Position numbers and translations under genes: made by a program. Below are positions 1 through 11,440 of a stretch of DNA of 64,000 nt, in pieces (the first letter of the stretch is position 1; the number at the start of each line of letters is the position of its first letter). The notes beneath the pieces were generated by a model, which was not told the origin of the DNA, ran no database searches, and saw only the letters and a list, made by a program, of their open reading frames with translations. The DNA lies in the NCBI GenBank assembly GCA_037367405.1, contig JAZKJV010010609.1, positions 1-64,000 of the forward strand. Direction: 5' to 3'. Source of the DNA: Ottelia alismoides. Lineage: Eukaryota > Streptophyta > Magnoliopsida > Alismatales > Hydrocharitaceae.

Positions 1-31
1 TGGGGTGGATATCTAGAGATGTGCAGATGGC

Positions 32-44
32 GGGGGGGGGGGGG
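32..44 (+). repeat. Poly(G) tract, 13 bp
   Basis: Uninterrupted run of 13 G followed by a TAGATCATC-like segment. The same run and flank recur in the other family-N internal regions at 27185-27197 and 38540-38556. Confidence 0.95.
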
Positions 45-1179
45 TGTAGATCATCAATGGTTACATGAGGGTTGGGTATTTAAGACAATCATGCTCAACC
101 AGCAAATATTAACTCTCATTTCACCAACTCACACTTGAAGACCAACAAAGGTTGGTCATTTATCTTTTCATTTTTATTGGTGATTATTCAAAATTGAAGT
201 TCATTACACATGTTTTAGGGCTAGGATTCGGGCACTATCTTGGGGATACATCCTCACCTCTCAACAATCACAAACATCATGTGTACAATGGCGGGGTTGC
301 TCTCCCATAAACCTAGAGTGAATTTTATCCCAATCTATTTCATCGACTTGCATTACAGTCCAAGTTTTAGCTTTAGGTTATCACTGAAGTTATGTGAATA
401 CAAGTCAAACAAGCATCACTAGTGGCCAGTCACGATTCCATTAATGTTCTAAGTGATAAATAAAGGGAATATCGAAAAAGACCAATATGTTCATGAAAAC
501 CATGATGCATGATTGAGAGAACAACTTACAATTCCTCCAGCATTCTCCATGCATATGCAAGATTGAAATTGAATTTATCACTTATTGCATGCAAGTCGAA
601 GAAACCTTACCCTAAACATGTTTCTATTAGTGGGAAAGAATTCAATTAATTTGGATAAGTGAAGCAATGTATGCGTGTTTCGTGAATTAAGTGTGTCCTA
701 ACCTACGAAGCAAGCATAAGTGATAGGAAAATAAAAGAGCTCAAAGAGTTGTGTGCCTTTCTCTAGGTCGACACTCAAGTGGAGACTCACCCGGACTGGG
801 GTGAGACCTCACACACCACATGCAATGTTCATTTTTTGATACATACGCGAGCCCTTGAACGAGGACCGCCAAAAATGCGATGATACCCATACATACAAAA
901 TGACACTGAAATAGCTTGCTAATTAAAATCCTTGAATTCTCCTTTGTTTCTTCTGTGGCTGCTCGCAGCAAGAGCTCCCAACTCCAAGCCTCCATGTTGA
1001 TAGAGCATCCCTCATCTCTAGGGGCCCTGCCACAAAAGAAAAATGTCAGAGTAATATCAAAAAAAATAATTAACAGAAATGATGTAAATAAAAAGCACAA
1101 TGTGAAGACCAAAAGTTTTGAAAATAGTTGACTCAAAAAAATACAACAAAATCCAAAAGAAAAATAAGGATGAGTGGTG

Positions 1180-1197
1180 TCCCCGAAAATGAAGCCA
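1180..1197 (-). promoter_or_regulatory. Primer-binding site of family N (tRNA-Asp type, decayed)
   Basis: On the minus strand this starts two or three bases inside the LTR end. It resembles the Athila-type site TGGCGCCGTTGCCGGGGA, the expected complement of a tRNA-Asp 3' end, with several substitutions. Better-preserved versions lie at 28526-28543 and 38928-38945. The tRNA assignment is from knowledge of Athila elements, not from a search. Confidence 0.6.
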
Positions 1198-1199
1198 TT

Positions 1200-2643
1200 T
1201 GATGAGCCTATTTTTCACATCTTTAAAAAGCGATAGTTGTAGTATAGGAGATGAAAAGCGATCGATCAAAGACCACAATCTTTGAATGTTGTAGAAAATT
1301 TTACTTGGTAAGCGTACCAAGTTCAAACGTAGGGACATGAGCCTCCTCGTCTACTTATAAAAAAATATCGATTAAAATTGAGCGACTATATTCTTAGGTC
1401 TAGGTCTTCATATGCATACTGAACATACAGATAATATGCAGAGAATGAATAATGAAAAATTTATGCAGAGATAAAATAATATAATACATGCATTTTTTAT
1501 TTGATTTTATGGGATCAAAATGAGATGCCATGCAATGATATGCAAGCAGACACAAGATGTAATAAATGACCCTCGATTATTCAAACTCTTGAGCAATCAA
1601 ATAAAGGTTAATTTGAGAGACAAATTGAGCAAAAAATGGATTAATAGCATCAAGGAATGAAGAGCAATCAATACAATGGATCTCAAAATATAACATGTGT
1701 ATTTAAGTGTCAAATCAGTAAATAAAATATGCCATTGTGAAGAGACTAAAATTAGCAACGTAATGAAAATGAAATAAACTAAATCGAGTTCGTATACTCA
1801 AGATATTAAATAAAGAATGAAAGGGCATAAATGAAAGGAAAACATGGAAATAAAATAGATAAATAGATTGAAACAGCCTTAAGGGGCCTATTTGCATTTT
1901 GCAAAATCCAGAGGGGCTCCCTCGATATTTTTCCTTATGCATGATGGCATATCTACAGTTATTACAAATTGACGAGATGTATCTAAAAAATTTCCAGGCA
2001 TGTACGTGGGATACACGTGCCTAGACTTGGATGCAAATCTTGCAAAGTTTAGGACATATGCTACAATTATTCCAACCCCTCACATGTGAGGTACACGAAC
2101 TGAGGCTCGGGACTAGGATCAAACGGGCAAGTGCCTCAAGCCACTTGGGTGAACCAAGGAGCTTCGGGGATGGCTCGACTCCTCCGAGCCTCGCTGCTAT
2201 GGTGGTGCGACATGGCCTCATCTGGACCATTGGATGGCCGCCAAGAGATTGACATCCAGTGACATCTTCTCTTTGATCACGATCGCTGGAGTGGCAGCTA
2301 TCATGGATCTTTGGCAAGGGTCCTCTTTATCAACCATGCTCCTAGGAGCGATCTGAAGCCAAGGGAAGCTTCCTGGTTAAATGACGGAGACGTTAGTAAG
2401 TTGAGGTGGTGATAGCGAAGACTCTTGGGAGCAGATGGTGGAGACTCGCTTGAGGAGGTAGAGGAGATCGGAGCAGAAGTGCCAGCTCTAGCCTTTGAAG
2501 AAATCGCACGTGCAGACGTTAGCTATAACCGAAGCAGTAATGTGCGAGTGCTAATAAGTGAAGTCGAGGTCCTCATGGGCAGAGGAGTGGAGGACCTGAG
2601 CTTCATCTCCGGCAAACTGAAGAAGAAGGGGAGTGGAGGTGAT
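1200..2643 (-). repeat. LTR L1 of family N, left part (split by Athila-1)
   Basis: Starts TGATGAG just after the primer site and matches 28546-29970 (L2) throughout. The match stops at 2643, where the Athila-1 5' LTR begins. The rest of L1 resumes near 23470. Read on the minus strand this is the 3' part of the LTR. Open frames inside, such as one at 2425-2646, are LTR sequence, not genes. Confidence 0.85.
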
Positions 2644-2663
2644 TGATGAATCCCTATTCATCA
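2644..2663 (+). repeat. Palindromic LTR 5' terminus
   Basis: TGATGAAT and ATTCATCA form a perfect 8-bp inverted repeat separated by 4 bases, exactly at the LTR end. Similar palindromes sit at the ends of the LTR-like insertion (14883) and L4 (41892-41912). Confidence 0.85.
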
Positions 2664-3701
2664 CTCTTTATTCTTTTATTTTAGCTAATTATCTTGGCAA
2701 AGATCATGTAAATAGGTGCAAATACAATAACTTAGCAATATGCATGCATGTGTTAATATTACATAACTAATATATATTTGTGCAAAAATAAAAGAATAAA
2801 GAACAAAAAGAAAAAGAAGGAAGTATTTAGAATAAATACTAAGTGACCCGAACCCCAAGAGAGGGCCAAGCATTGGCCTGATTGCCAAATACAATAAGTA
2901 GAAAGAGATAGGGCCACTCTAGCTTGTATATATGTATCATGTGTGTAAATAAATTATTTTTACCAAAATAAAATAAAAAATGTTTTTATTCCTTTTATAT
3001 ATTTCTAAAAATAAAATAAAAATAATAAAAATAAAATAAAATAAAAATAAAAACTCTCTCTCACTTGTACATATTACATGTATATATATATCTTCTTCCC
3101 TATTTATTTTATACTTGTAAATAAATAAAAAATAAAACAAAAATTATTTTATACTTCGAAAAATTATGTTGTAAATAAATAAAATATAAAATTAGGGTAT
3201 TTTTGTAAAAATAATAAATTAAAAATAATTGTACAGAATACATAGGTATATTATACATGTATATAATACAATATACTCTATATAGAATAATTTTTTTCAT
3301 AAAAATAAATAAAAATCACAGAAAAATCCCTTGAAAAATAACAAACATTTTTCATTTTATTCATTTTTAATTTAAATTCATTTACTATTTTGAAATTATT
3401 TATCTTTCATTTTCCTAGCTATTTTGTCCTGTAGCGGGCTTTGTCCTTATTCTAGCCTGCATGTGATTGGTCCACGTCTGAATGTTGACTTGGGTCAACC
3501 CCCTCTACCAGGGCTTGACCCGACACGATTTCTCTGTCGGACCTTATTCTCGAAATTCCCTAGCTCGGATCGTGCGCCCATTTTCTCCGAAACTTCGCCC
3601 GTGTCTTCCCCATGGATCCAAGATCCTCGCGGATCCCTAGGGAAGCGCGGATCCTTGTCAGTTCGCGCACCCTTGCCCGATCTTCCTAGCCACTGAGACT
3701 G

Positions 3702-3709
3702 CTATAAAG
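3702..3709 (+). promoter_or_regulatory. Putative TATA box of Athila-1 5' LTR
   Basis: CTATAAAG inside the G+C-rich middle of the LTR. The same box with the same flanks (CTTTCATCCGCCTCCTC) is kept in the 3' LTR at 21213-21220. The transcription start is not shown by the sequence. Confidence 0.5.
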
Positions 3710-6020
3710 TCTTTCATCCGCCTCCTCAGGTAGGCAGCTTGCGCCTCACTCCCTCTTGATATCCTAGAAACCTTCAGCGTGGTGACAGCCGTCTGAAGAA
3801 TCATCTGGTGGTCGATTTGGTGCAGTGACGCCGATGCTCCCCTTCGTGGCCGGAGATCCGCCACGATAAGCCTCCCTCGCCTTCCGCCGTTTGGTCGAGG
3901 CCATAACCCCGACTTCCACCTTCTCTTGGAGCTCAGGAACGTATCTGGACCTTCAGGTAATCCCTTAGTCTTTCCTAGCTCCTCGTTTGATCGAATCTTT
4001 CCACTGTTCTCCTCCATTGCTCCGCCAGCTTCGACCATCCGGTCGGGGCTCCGTCACCCATTCCCAGCCACTTCGATCAAACAATCCGCTCTCCCTTCAG
4101 CTCTTCCCGCAATCTGATCACCCTAATCTTCGCCCATCTAGCCAGGATTAGGTCCAAGATCTCCCTCTACCGCGTCCGCTGGAGATCAAGCCCCATTCCC
4201 CGCTGCTTCTTTACTTTTCAGTCCTAATAACCCAGACCAGAATATAGCTCCGAGTCAGAGCTACTTGTTGCAAGTCCTGTCGCACGTTGAGAGCCTCCAA
4301 ATCACCCTATCTAGAGCTCGCCAGAGCAGCTCCAGGTGTCCATCACCGTCACGTCGATCAGACCGTTGGAACTTCCATCCGAGCCGTTCACCTGACGCGG
4401 AAACGCCCCACGACTTCGCTGGTGCCTGCTGATATTTCATCCGGGCCGAGGATCTCATCCTTGGCTCCAGCAAAATTCATCCAGGAACTGTTCTTCCTGA
4501 CGTCTTCTGCGCCGTTGGATCGACCCTCGCCTCCAGTTCTCATCCTTACCGTCCGTCCACCAGACATGTTAGACCGTTAGATGTCAGATCTAACGGCCCC
4601 GTACCTTCCACGTTCCCGACCAGCCGACACCGTCAGATCTGTCACCTGACGCCTATAGAGCCGCACGATCTCGGCCCACCAGCGACCGATACGTGGTCAC
4701 CCACGCGTGACTCACACGCACTGAGGGTATATTGCTCTTTTTCCCCTACGTTATTTTAGTTTATGTTTTGGTCTGTAAAATAAAAGTTGCAGTTGAACCT
4801 TTTTGCATAATAGTCCCTGTAGTTTTAGATATTTGTAGTTTAGTTCTTCCAGTTTGGAGACACGTGCTTGATCACGTGCATAGTGGTGTATTTGCATTAT
4901 CTACCCTGAACTTTTCCCATGTCATTAATTGAATGAATGTTTTCAAATTTACATATATACCCCTGTGAACACTGATTTGGCGCATGTGCGTATTTTATTG
5001 GTTAAATTGCAGATTTAACCTTGTGCTTTGTATACATGTTATAGTTCGGTCCTGAAACTTAAATTAATTACAGTTAGGTCCCTGTAACCTGTGTGTGTTG
5101 TTTTTAATTAAATAAATATCAAAACTACTCCAAAAATTCCAAAAAATTTACACGTAACTCATGGTACTGGTATTTTTTGTGACGCATTTTGATTTTATTT
5201 GGTATTTTCTAATATTCAAAAACCCTAAAAGTGTCTCTGACTATTTTGGAAAATCAATTAAAAATATAAAAATACTTTTAAAAATTCCAAAAAAATAACG
5301 TGTGTTTGTTTTGTCGTGCTTTAATTTCTTTGTGATTTTTGTTTCATTCCCTTTTATAAAACACCTAAAATTGAAAAAGACTAAAAACTTCATAAAAATT
5401 ATTAAAAATTAACTAAAAATCAAGAAAATGTGTTTTCAGTTTCTGTAGGTAGATTTTATTTTATATTTTCACATAAAATTACTGTCCAGATTTTATATGC
5501 ATTTAGATATTTTTAAAGTGCCTTTTCATCTCGGCTGTACACTATTTGCAATATTCCTCTTTATTTTATTTTTAGAAAATTATATAAAAATTAGAAAAAT
5601 ATCATAAAATTCCCAAAAACATTTGAATATTTTGAAAATATAAAAATATTTTTGTTTTGAATTTTGAGTATTTTTAGACCTTCAAATAATTTCTTAAGTG
5701 TGATCTTTATCTTTTTCGTTATTTCTTTTCTTAATAGAAAATCATAAACAAATTTAAAAAATAAAAAACCACCTAAAATTCCTTTATTTCTTGGATTACC
5801 TGACTACTTTGTAGGTTTCATTTCGTGCTCCTTGTGTTCGACCTTGGTGGTTATACCAAGTTAAATAACTAGAAAGATTGCTTGCCTCGTTTTTATTGTT
5901 GATTGATTCCGTTGGTGGTCTACATTTTCTTGATTGAGCCATGCCTCGTCGGTTGGGGTCGCAACAACCTTGATCTGATTTTCTGAGACTTAACCCTAGT
6001 CGGCGGAGCACTCATCAGAA

Positions 6021-6038
6021 TGGTGCTGTTGCCGTGGA
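6021..6038 (+). promoter_or_regulatory. Athila-1 primer-binding site (tRNA-Asp type)
   Basis: TGGTGCTGTTGCCGTGGA lies 3 bp after the LTR end. It differs from the Athila-type consensus TGGCGCCGTTGCCGGGGA at about three positions. It aligns with the minus-strand site of Athila-2 at 61588-61605. Confidence 0.8.
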
Positions 6039-7563
6039 GCACGACTTAGTAGTCGATTTTCCGTTTTGATTTTGTTTATTTTCTTTTTCTTTTTATTTGT
6101 TTTCTCTTTTTCTTTATTGACTTTTTATTTTTTTTGTTTCTTTTTCTTCATTTTTCTTTTTCTTTTTAATTAATTTTTAATTTTTTATTTTTAACTGTGA
6201 TCTAACCAGTTTCTTTCTCTCTTTCTTGCGAGGGCATGACGAGCGAGGGTAGTTTTCTTAGGAGCGCCAAGGCACCTGAGCGAAGCGGAGGCGGCTTGTT
6301 TCTGCATCGAGCCGTAGGAGAGTGTAGGAGAGGAGGAGCAGAAGACCGAGGACTTGCAGTCTTTATTTCTATTTTTCCATTATTATTGTAATAATACATG
6401 ACTCAGACACTTGGACTTAGCAGATTATCGGGGTCTGTTTCGCCGAACACCGGTGTGCTCGGGGGACCTCACCGCGGTTTGTTGCCGGTTTTGATTTCTT
6501 CGAATTTTCTTTTATTTTGATTCTTGAAGATTTTGGCCCCTAGACTTAGGATTTTATTTTGATTGTGATGTAATTAAATAAGGTCCCAGCCCTAATTATA
6601 TTGCCTGGACCTATAGATCGCTAATTAGACTTAATTGATTAACTCACAAAGAAAAAGCTAATTTGGTCACCTAAGAGGTCACGTGCTGCTAGAGGCCGTA
6701 TACAATGTTGGTAGGATCCGTTGTGGCGTACACCGATCGGCATCAGAGACCAGACTCCGACCTCTCTTGTTGACCTATTAGCTACTGTTCTTCTCGAGTA
6801 GAAATTTTCTGTCTAAGGTCAATTTCTTCTTGCATCATATAGGTAGTTTTAATTCTGTCTTTTAATTTATGCATGGATCACCCTGCATGTAGAGTGCTGG
6901 CATCAAGTATGCAATTCTGACTTTTCATGCATCATTGTGTTTGACCGCGCATCGACTTTTTCGACTTCTCCACCCTGTTTTTGGACTTAAAATAACAAGG
7001 AGAATCAGAAAACTCGTTAGGCATTGTTTGTATTGAAAAATATCTAAAAAAGGAAAATCATAAAATTGGGACTGTTAAACGCACTTGACCTTAAAAGACA
7101 CCTCACTAAAAAATTTGTCTCGGGAGAGCAATCCCCTCATTGTCTGAATTGGATGAGCGAGAGAGTGACCTACACACTAGTCTAGAGCCATATCCGCCCT
7201 CTTTTTAGACTACTGGTTTCGGGTTAGTCATTCTCCAATGAGGATCGCTCCAATTTCCGATAAAGCAAGCCACGATATCCTTAATAGAGCGAGTTGATCG
7301 GGTAGCCGATGAACAGTCCGCAACTTGTACTGGATGGGAAAGATGTAGCCTTGGGATCGAGACAGTCTCCTGAGAGCGTTAGATTCCTACTTGCTCGCTT
7401 AATCGCTCTGATAGACTGATTTATCACCTAAATAAAATCGACAAGATAAAAAGACCGAACCTTTACGGTCATCTGCTCCGCATTGAGTAGGTGAATTGGG
7501 GGTTTGTTTTGCCTGATCTTGTGTGTTTTTAAGATCTCACCCGCCTTCACTCTCCACATCACG
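6039..7563 (+). other. Athila-1 5' leader, noncoding
   Basis: About 1.5 kb between primer site and gag. A T-rich pyrimidine stretch (6060-6190) is followed by sequence shared with the minus strand of 60199-61587, the leader of Athila-2, such as the segment around 6660-6790. No frame is conserved between the two copies. The long leader is typical of this clade. Confidence 0.75.
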
Positions 7564-10246
7564 ATGATGGGCCAGAGGTCCCTTAGGCAGCCTTGGTTGC
7601 ACCGCTTTCGAGCACTCCACCCCACTCATCTAGGTTGGTTCGCGAGAGCCCAGACCCGCTCTCCGAACCCGAGTTTGATTCCTCCTTGTTCCCCCTTGAC
7701 CACCCTTTTACCAGTGCTGAGGTGCCCGAGCAGAGACCGCAGCAGATGTTTGTTCATTTAAAGGTACCTGAATTTGAATCTTTTGCCTTTGTAGAGACCC
7801 AAGACATGGCTAGCAGCGAGGAGCGCACTGATGGACCCGTCCAGACTCACACTTACATACTTGATCAAGGTGCCATCAACAACACCCTGTTAGCCTCCCT
7901 GGAGATCATGCAGCATCAGATCAGAGACCAGGGGACTTTCATGGTCGACATGCGCATGGAGATGGCGTAGATGCGAGCAAACAGAGAGGAGCAGAATCCA
8001 GACAGTGGAGGAGAGATTCCAGAGATCGGAGGATGCAGGGGACGAGATCCAAATGAGCCAGTACAACTAGCAACACCAGCACGCCCGGATGAGAGAGTTG
8101 CACAATCCCGGTGCGACTCTGACACACCAATGGATCCAGTTGTCGGCTATTCTGGGAGACTTCAAGCTCCCTCCTCAGACCATTCAATTACTGCCTAGAT
8201 TTCATGGGCTAGCCACCAACGAGCCGCACCTCCATCTCCAGGAGTTTGAGATGATCTGCAACACGATCCACGATTGACTCATGTATGAGGATACCATCAA
8301 GATGATGGCCTTTCCGCTCTCCCTCGTCGATAGAGCAGCCTATTAGCTGAAGCACTTAGGGAGATACGTGACATCTTGGGAACAACTCTGGAATGAGTAC
8401 TTGAATAACTGCTATCCACTCGGTTGGACGAATGCAGCGCGAGCCCTCATCAACAATTTCTCCATGCTTCCCAACGAGCACTTTCATGAGGCATGGGACA
8501 GATTCAAAGAGCTCATTAACCGGTGTCCTCATCACTATATATCCAAGCCCAACCTTGTTCAGAGTTTCTTCTGCGGGCTGACACCGGAGTTGCAGGGGCT
8601 AGTGAACGCATCCTGTGGGGGTTCCTATTTTTCCAAGGATGAGCATCAAGTCTAGGACATCTACGAAGAGATGGCAGAGAACTATACAGTCATGTCCCAG
8701 ACCCGCCTTTATACACAGGGGAAGCCCACACCACAGGTCATGTCCTATCATAGGATAACACTGGTCGATGCAGGTCCTTTCACGCCTTCAGCAGCCGTAG
8801 CACAGGAAGAGTCGTCGGCCGCTGATATGGGCATCATCAGCGAGAAGCTGGACCACATCGAGGTCATTGAGAAGAAGCAGTGCTAGGGCATGTCTCAGAT
8901 AGATCAGATGGAACAGACGCTGAGTAACCTGAAGACCCAGATCATGTGTCTCCAGGAGGCACAGACAACTTCTCAGCCCCGTCTCAGGCCACGGGCTGAC
9001 CCCGGTAGGAGTAGCTCAACCCAACCCTCCGCCCACTACAAACAGGTGCACCACATTTAGGCGGAGCCATTCCAGCAGCCGCAACAACATTACATCCAGC
9101 TACCACCATCTCCGGACACTCAGATGGTGGTCTACCACAGCCCCTGGTAGTTCCCCACCCCCTTACGAGCAGGAGCCGTTGATAGAAGTCAACGGGATTT
9201 GGTATGACCGACCTCAGCTGGGATCCGCCAAGACCATCCCGACTTCCGATGGTCTACTGGAGGTGCCTCTTCCCAACAACAGCCTCCAATTCAGGGTGGG
9301 CAGTACAACCAGCAGCAGCAGCCCCAGTTCCCACAGCCACAGCCACAACCACAGCCGCACTACTAGCAGGGTCCTCGTCCCTATCAGCATGGGCAGCCGT
9401 GGAGGCCGCAGCAGCAACCTCGACAGTATTCTAACCAGTATCCCCCTCATCCTTCCCAGCAGCAGCCTCACTTCCAGAGAGGCAACCCGTCCCATTCTCA
9501 TGGGCCAGCTTATGAGAACCCATCACTTGATGACTTAGCCCTCTTGATCTCCGAGCAACATGCCACTTTTAGGCAGGAGATGGACGAGTTCTGTCAGGAG
9601 ATGAGGGAGATCGTGAAGGGGAAGGCCGCCATACCCGCTCAGATCGCGCCGAATCCGAACAACCTGAATAGGAATTCTGAGCAGGTACAGTTTACAGAGG
9701 TTACCGCTCCTACTGACTCATTGGGTGATATTATTGCATATACTTTTGATGCTGACTTTGTTACACTTAGGAGCGGTAGGATGCCAGCCGACGGTGCCTC
9801 GTCTGAGCGACGACACCATGATGACTCAGGAGCGTCAGACGAGGAGGAGAGCGGTGCTGATGCTGCTCATGATGATGGTGACGGTGGTACTGACACCACC
9901 AAGGAGTTAGATCTAGCCGATGAAACTGAGGCCGTCGCTTTCCCAGATGCAGGAGGTGGTGCTGATGCCACCATACATGTTGATGCTGAGCTAGAGAGCG
10001 ATGCTGATGTCACGAGTCCAGATGCCGCAGGTGGTACTGAGGCCACCCATTCTATTCCTGTTGCATTTCCATCTTTTTCTGTATCTTAATACTATTTAGA
10101 AAAATAAAAAAAACTAATAAAGGAATGGGTTCTTTATTTGCGAGTCCATCTGCGATGCCTGGAGATATTTGTATGGATTCTATTTCGTCTCAGCAGCAGG
10201 GAGCCATTCCTAGCTCTCCATCTAAGGAGGGCCCAACCATCCCCTT
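7564..10246 (+). pseudogene. gag: Athila-1 gag (broken)
   Basis: Capsid-type Gag that would package element RNA. The start at ATG 7564 (MMGQRSLRQP) is chosen because Athila-2 has the same start at 60198 on its strand. A frameshift follows near 7590. The conserved capsid block spans about 8110-8660: an aromatic-rich segment, then FHEAWDRFKELINRCPHH and LVQSFFCGL, matching the plant retrotransposon gag domain. Then come a coiled segment (8820-8960), a proline/glutamine-rich low-complexity part (about 9050-9500, out of frame in places), a basic stretch, and an acidic tail with degenerate GADAT repeats (9780-10080). I see no CCHC zinc knuckle. Stops interrupt at 7969, 8274, 8344, 8653 and 8884 among others. 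The frame runs on towards protease but is cut by the copia-like insertion at 10247. Confidence 0.85.
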
Positions 10247-10286
10247 TATTGGAGTATAAGTTGTATGCGCCTATTGTGTTGTAGCA

Positions 10287-10320
10287 GGGTAAATGGATCC
10301 TAGAGGAGATCCATTTACCC
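10287..10320 (+). repeat. Hairpin upstream of the copia-like LTR TATA box
   Basis: GGGTAAATGGATC pairs perfectly with GATCCATTTACCC across an 8-base loop. The stem is unchanged in the 3' LTR (12520-12553), although the loop bases differ. Confidence 0.85.
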
Positions 10321-10377
10321 CATCAAGTGTTTAGTCCCACCTTGTCCAACGATGGGACTTGGAGGCTCTGGAGAGGC

Positions 10378-10385
10378 TATATAAG
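10378..10385 (+). promoter_or_regulatory. TATA box, copia-like 5' LTR
   Basis: TATATAAG, identical in the 3' LTR at 12611-12618. It sits about 185 bp before the LTR end, a plausible U3 position. Confidence 0.65.
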
Positions 10386-10562
10386 GAGCCCCAAACCTCC
10401 TGTATCCATTGAGAGAAAGTTCAATAGAATATCTACCCCTTTGAGGGCTTCTCTTGTGGTTTCATCCCGCTCCTCATGGAGTAGGGTTCCATGTAAAATC
10501 GTGTTGTTCATAATTTCTTTATGTTTATCCATGTTTTCGCTTCCGCTTCCTATTTTCTAACA

Positions 10563-10577
10563 TGGTATCCGAGCAGG
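10563..10577 (+). promoter_or_regulatory. Primer-binding site, initiator-Met type
   Basis: TGGTATCCGAGCAGG abuts the 5' LTR. It differs at one position from the common Ty1/copia site TGGTATCAGAGCAGG. Confidence 0.85.
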
Positions 10578-10734
10578 TTTGATTCTCGAGGAATCGTTAT
10601 TAAAGTTTTTTTGTCATTCGAGATTCGATTTTCAGAAAATTTTTTTTCAATATGTGAGAGTTGTGTGTCTGTTCTCTGGCTTGTTTTTCTAGGGTTTAGT
10701 TGGAAACCCTAGTTTTGTTTGTTCTTAGATCTGG

Positions 10735-11440
10735 CTGCACAAGATCCAGTCCAACAAGGGTTCCCAGACCATGGCGGCATCGCAGATCCATAGATCATGG
10801 TGTTCTATTCTATCATTCATGTGCTGCTCATGGTGCTCTCATCCATATCCAGATCGGGCTTCACGGCATTCAGGCGGCGATGCCACAACATCCCAGGCGA
10901 CATCCTCCCATGCACCACACCTCCAAGTCCGGCATCTTCACGCGATGGAGACGACCCCTTGATTGAACCACTCGCGCAGGTGGCACAGGTGGCCTCCACG
11001 CATCTTCTATCCACACGGCAGAGCCTCCTCATTCTCCGCAAAGAGGCGTATTGCAGTTCACTGGCGCTGCCCCCTCGCGCACCCCTGCACGGCACACGCA
11101 AGCCAGGCGCGAGCCCTAGCAGCCTCCATCATCGGCGCAACCCCCAACAGGCGCCTCTTCCGTGCCATCTCCTGAAGGCGGAGCCCTACTCACATGCATG
11201 CCTCCAGATCTCGCGCCCCTCCATTGCGTGCAAGACGCCTTGCGCACACCTCCAGGCAGAGGATCGCACGCCTTGCGCCCACTACTCACGCCTTGCTACA
11301 GGCATGCGACACTCGATTGGCGAGTCTCGCTCCTCCATGGTGAAGGCGGCACCCGAAGCTCTCTCCCCACATGAGACCTCCTCCAGCCGATCCCCTGGTG
11401 AACCCGCAATCCTCCATCACACGGCGGCATTGTTGTGAAG
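10735..11440 (+). other. G+C-rich internal segment of the copia-like element, unrecognised
   Basis: About 700 bp, clearly richer in G+C than its surroundings, with overlapping open frames in more than one phase, the longest at 10797-11438 (213 codons). The translation is rich in Ser, Pro, Arg and His, with no motif I recognise. No gag homology is visible. It may be noncoding filler or a piece of captured host sequence. Open frames in G+C-rich DNA arise easily by chance, so I do not call a gene. Confidence 0.5.

Larger units (their letters stand above)
1..1199 (-). mobile_element. Family N internal region, partial (PBS-proximal end)
   Basis: Noncoding part of a minus-strand LTR element whose 3' portion lies left of the window. 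It aligns by eye, with many substitutions, to 27150-28545, including a G run, a shared tract around 130-170 and 540-700, and a primer-binding site at its right end. Short open frames here are not shared between the two copies and have no recognisable domain, so I call none of them genes. It is the right-hand end of one unit of a chain that continues through L1 and L2. Confidence 0.75.
2644..6017 (+). repeat. Athila-1 5' LTR (3374 bp)
   Basis: Begins TGATGAAT and ends TCATCA, immediately before the primer site. Positions 2704-5943 align with 20221-23469, the 3' LTR. The first 2644-2710 also match the minus strand of 51315-51383, the start of the Athila-2 3' LTR, which fixes the left end. The 5' third is very A+T rich (2940-3420), 3420-4740 is G+C rich with a TATA-like box, and 4950-5800 is again A+T rich and noncoding. 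I see no gene in it. Confidence 0.9.
10247..10562 (+). repeat. 5' LTR of the copia-like element
   Basis: 316 bp. It begins TATTGG (the 3' LTR has TGTTGG, so the terminal G has mutated) and ends CTAACA. It contains a 13-bp-stem hairpin at 10287-10320 and a TATA box at 10378-10385. Confidence 0.92.

Noticed and set aside
3109..3300. Small Tyr/Phe/Ile-rich frames in A+T-rich LTR DNA (also 2685-2894, 2937-3140, 20181-20390)
   Set aside because: Simple A/T composition, inside LTRs, and not maintained between LTR copies.
9179..9538. 119-codon Ser/His/Arg-rich frame as a separate protein
   Set aside because: It is the gag proline/glutamine-rich region read out of frame, as shown by the Q-rich frame of Athila-2 at 58365-58574.
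10797..11438. 213-codon frame in the copia-like element as a gag gene
   Set aside because: No gag motif, overlapping open frames in other phases, and high G+C favouring chance frames; kept only as an unrecognised segment.
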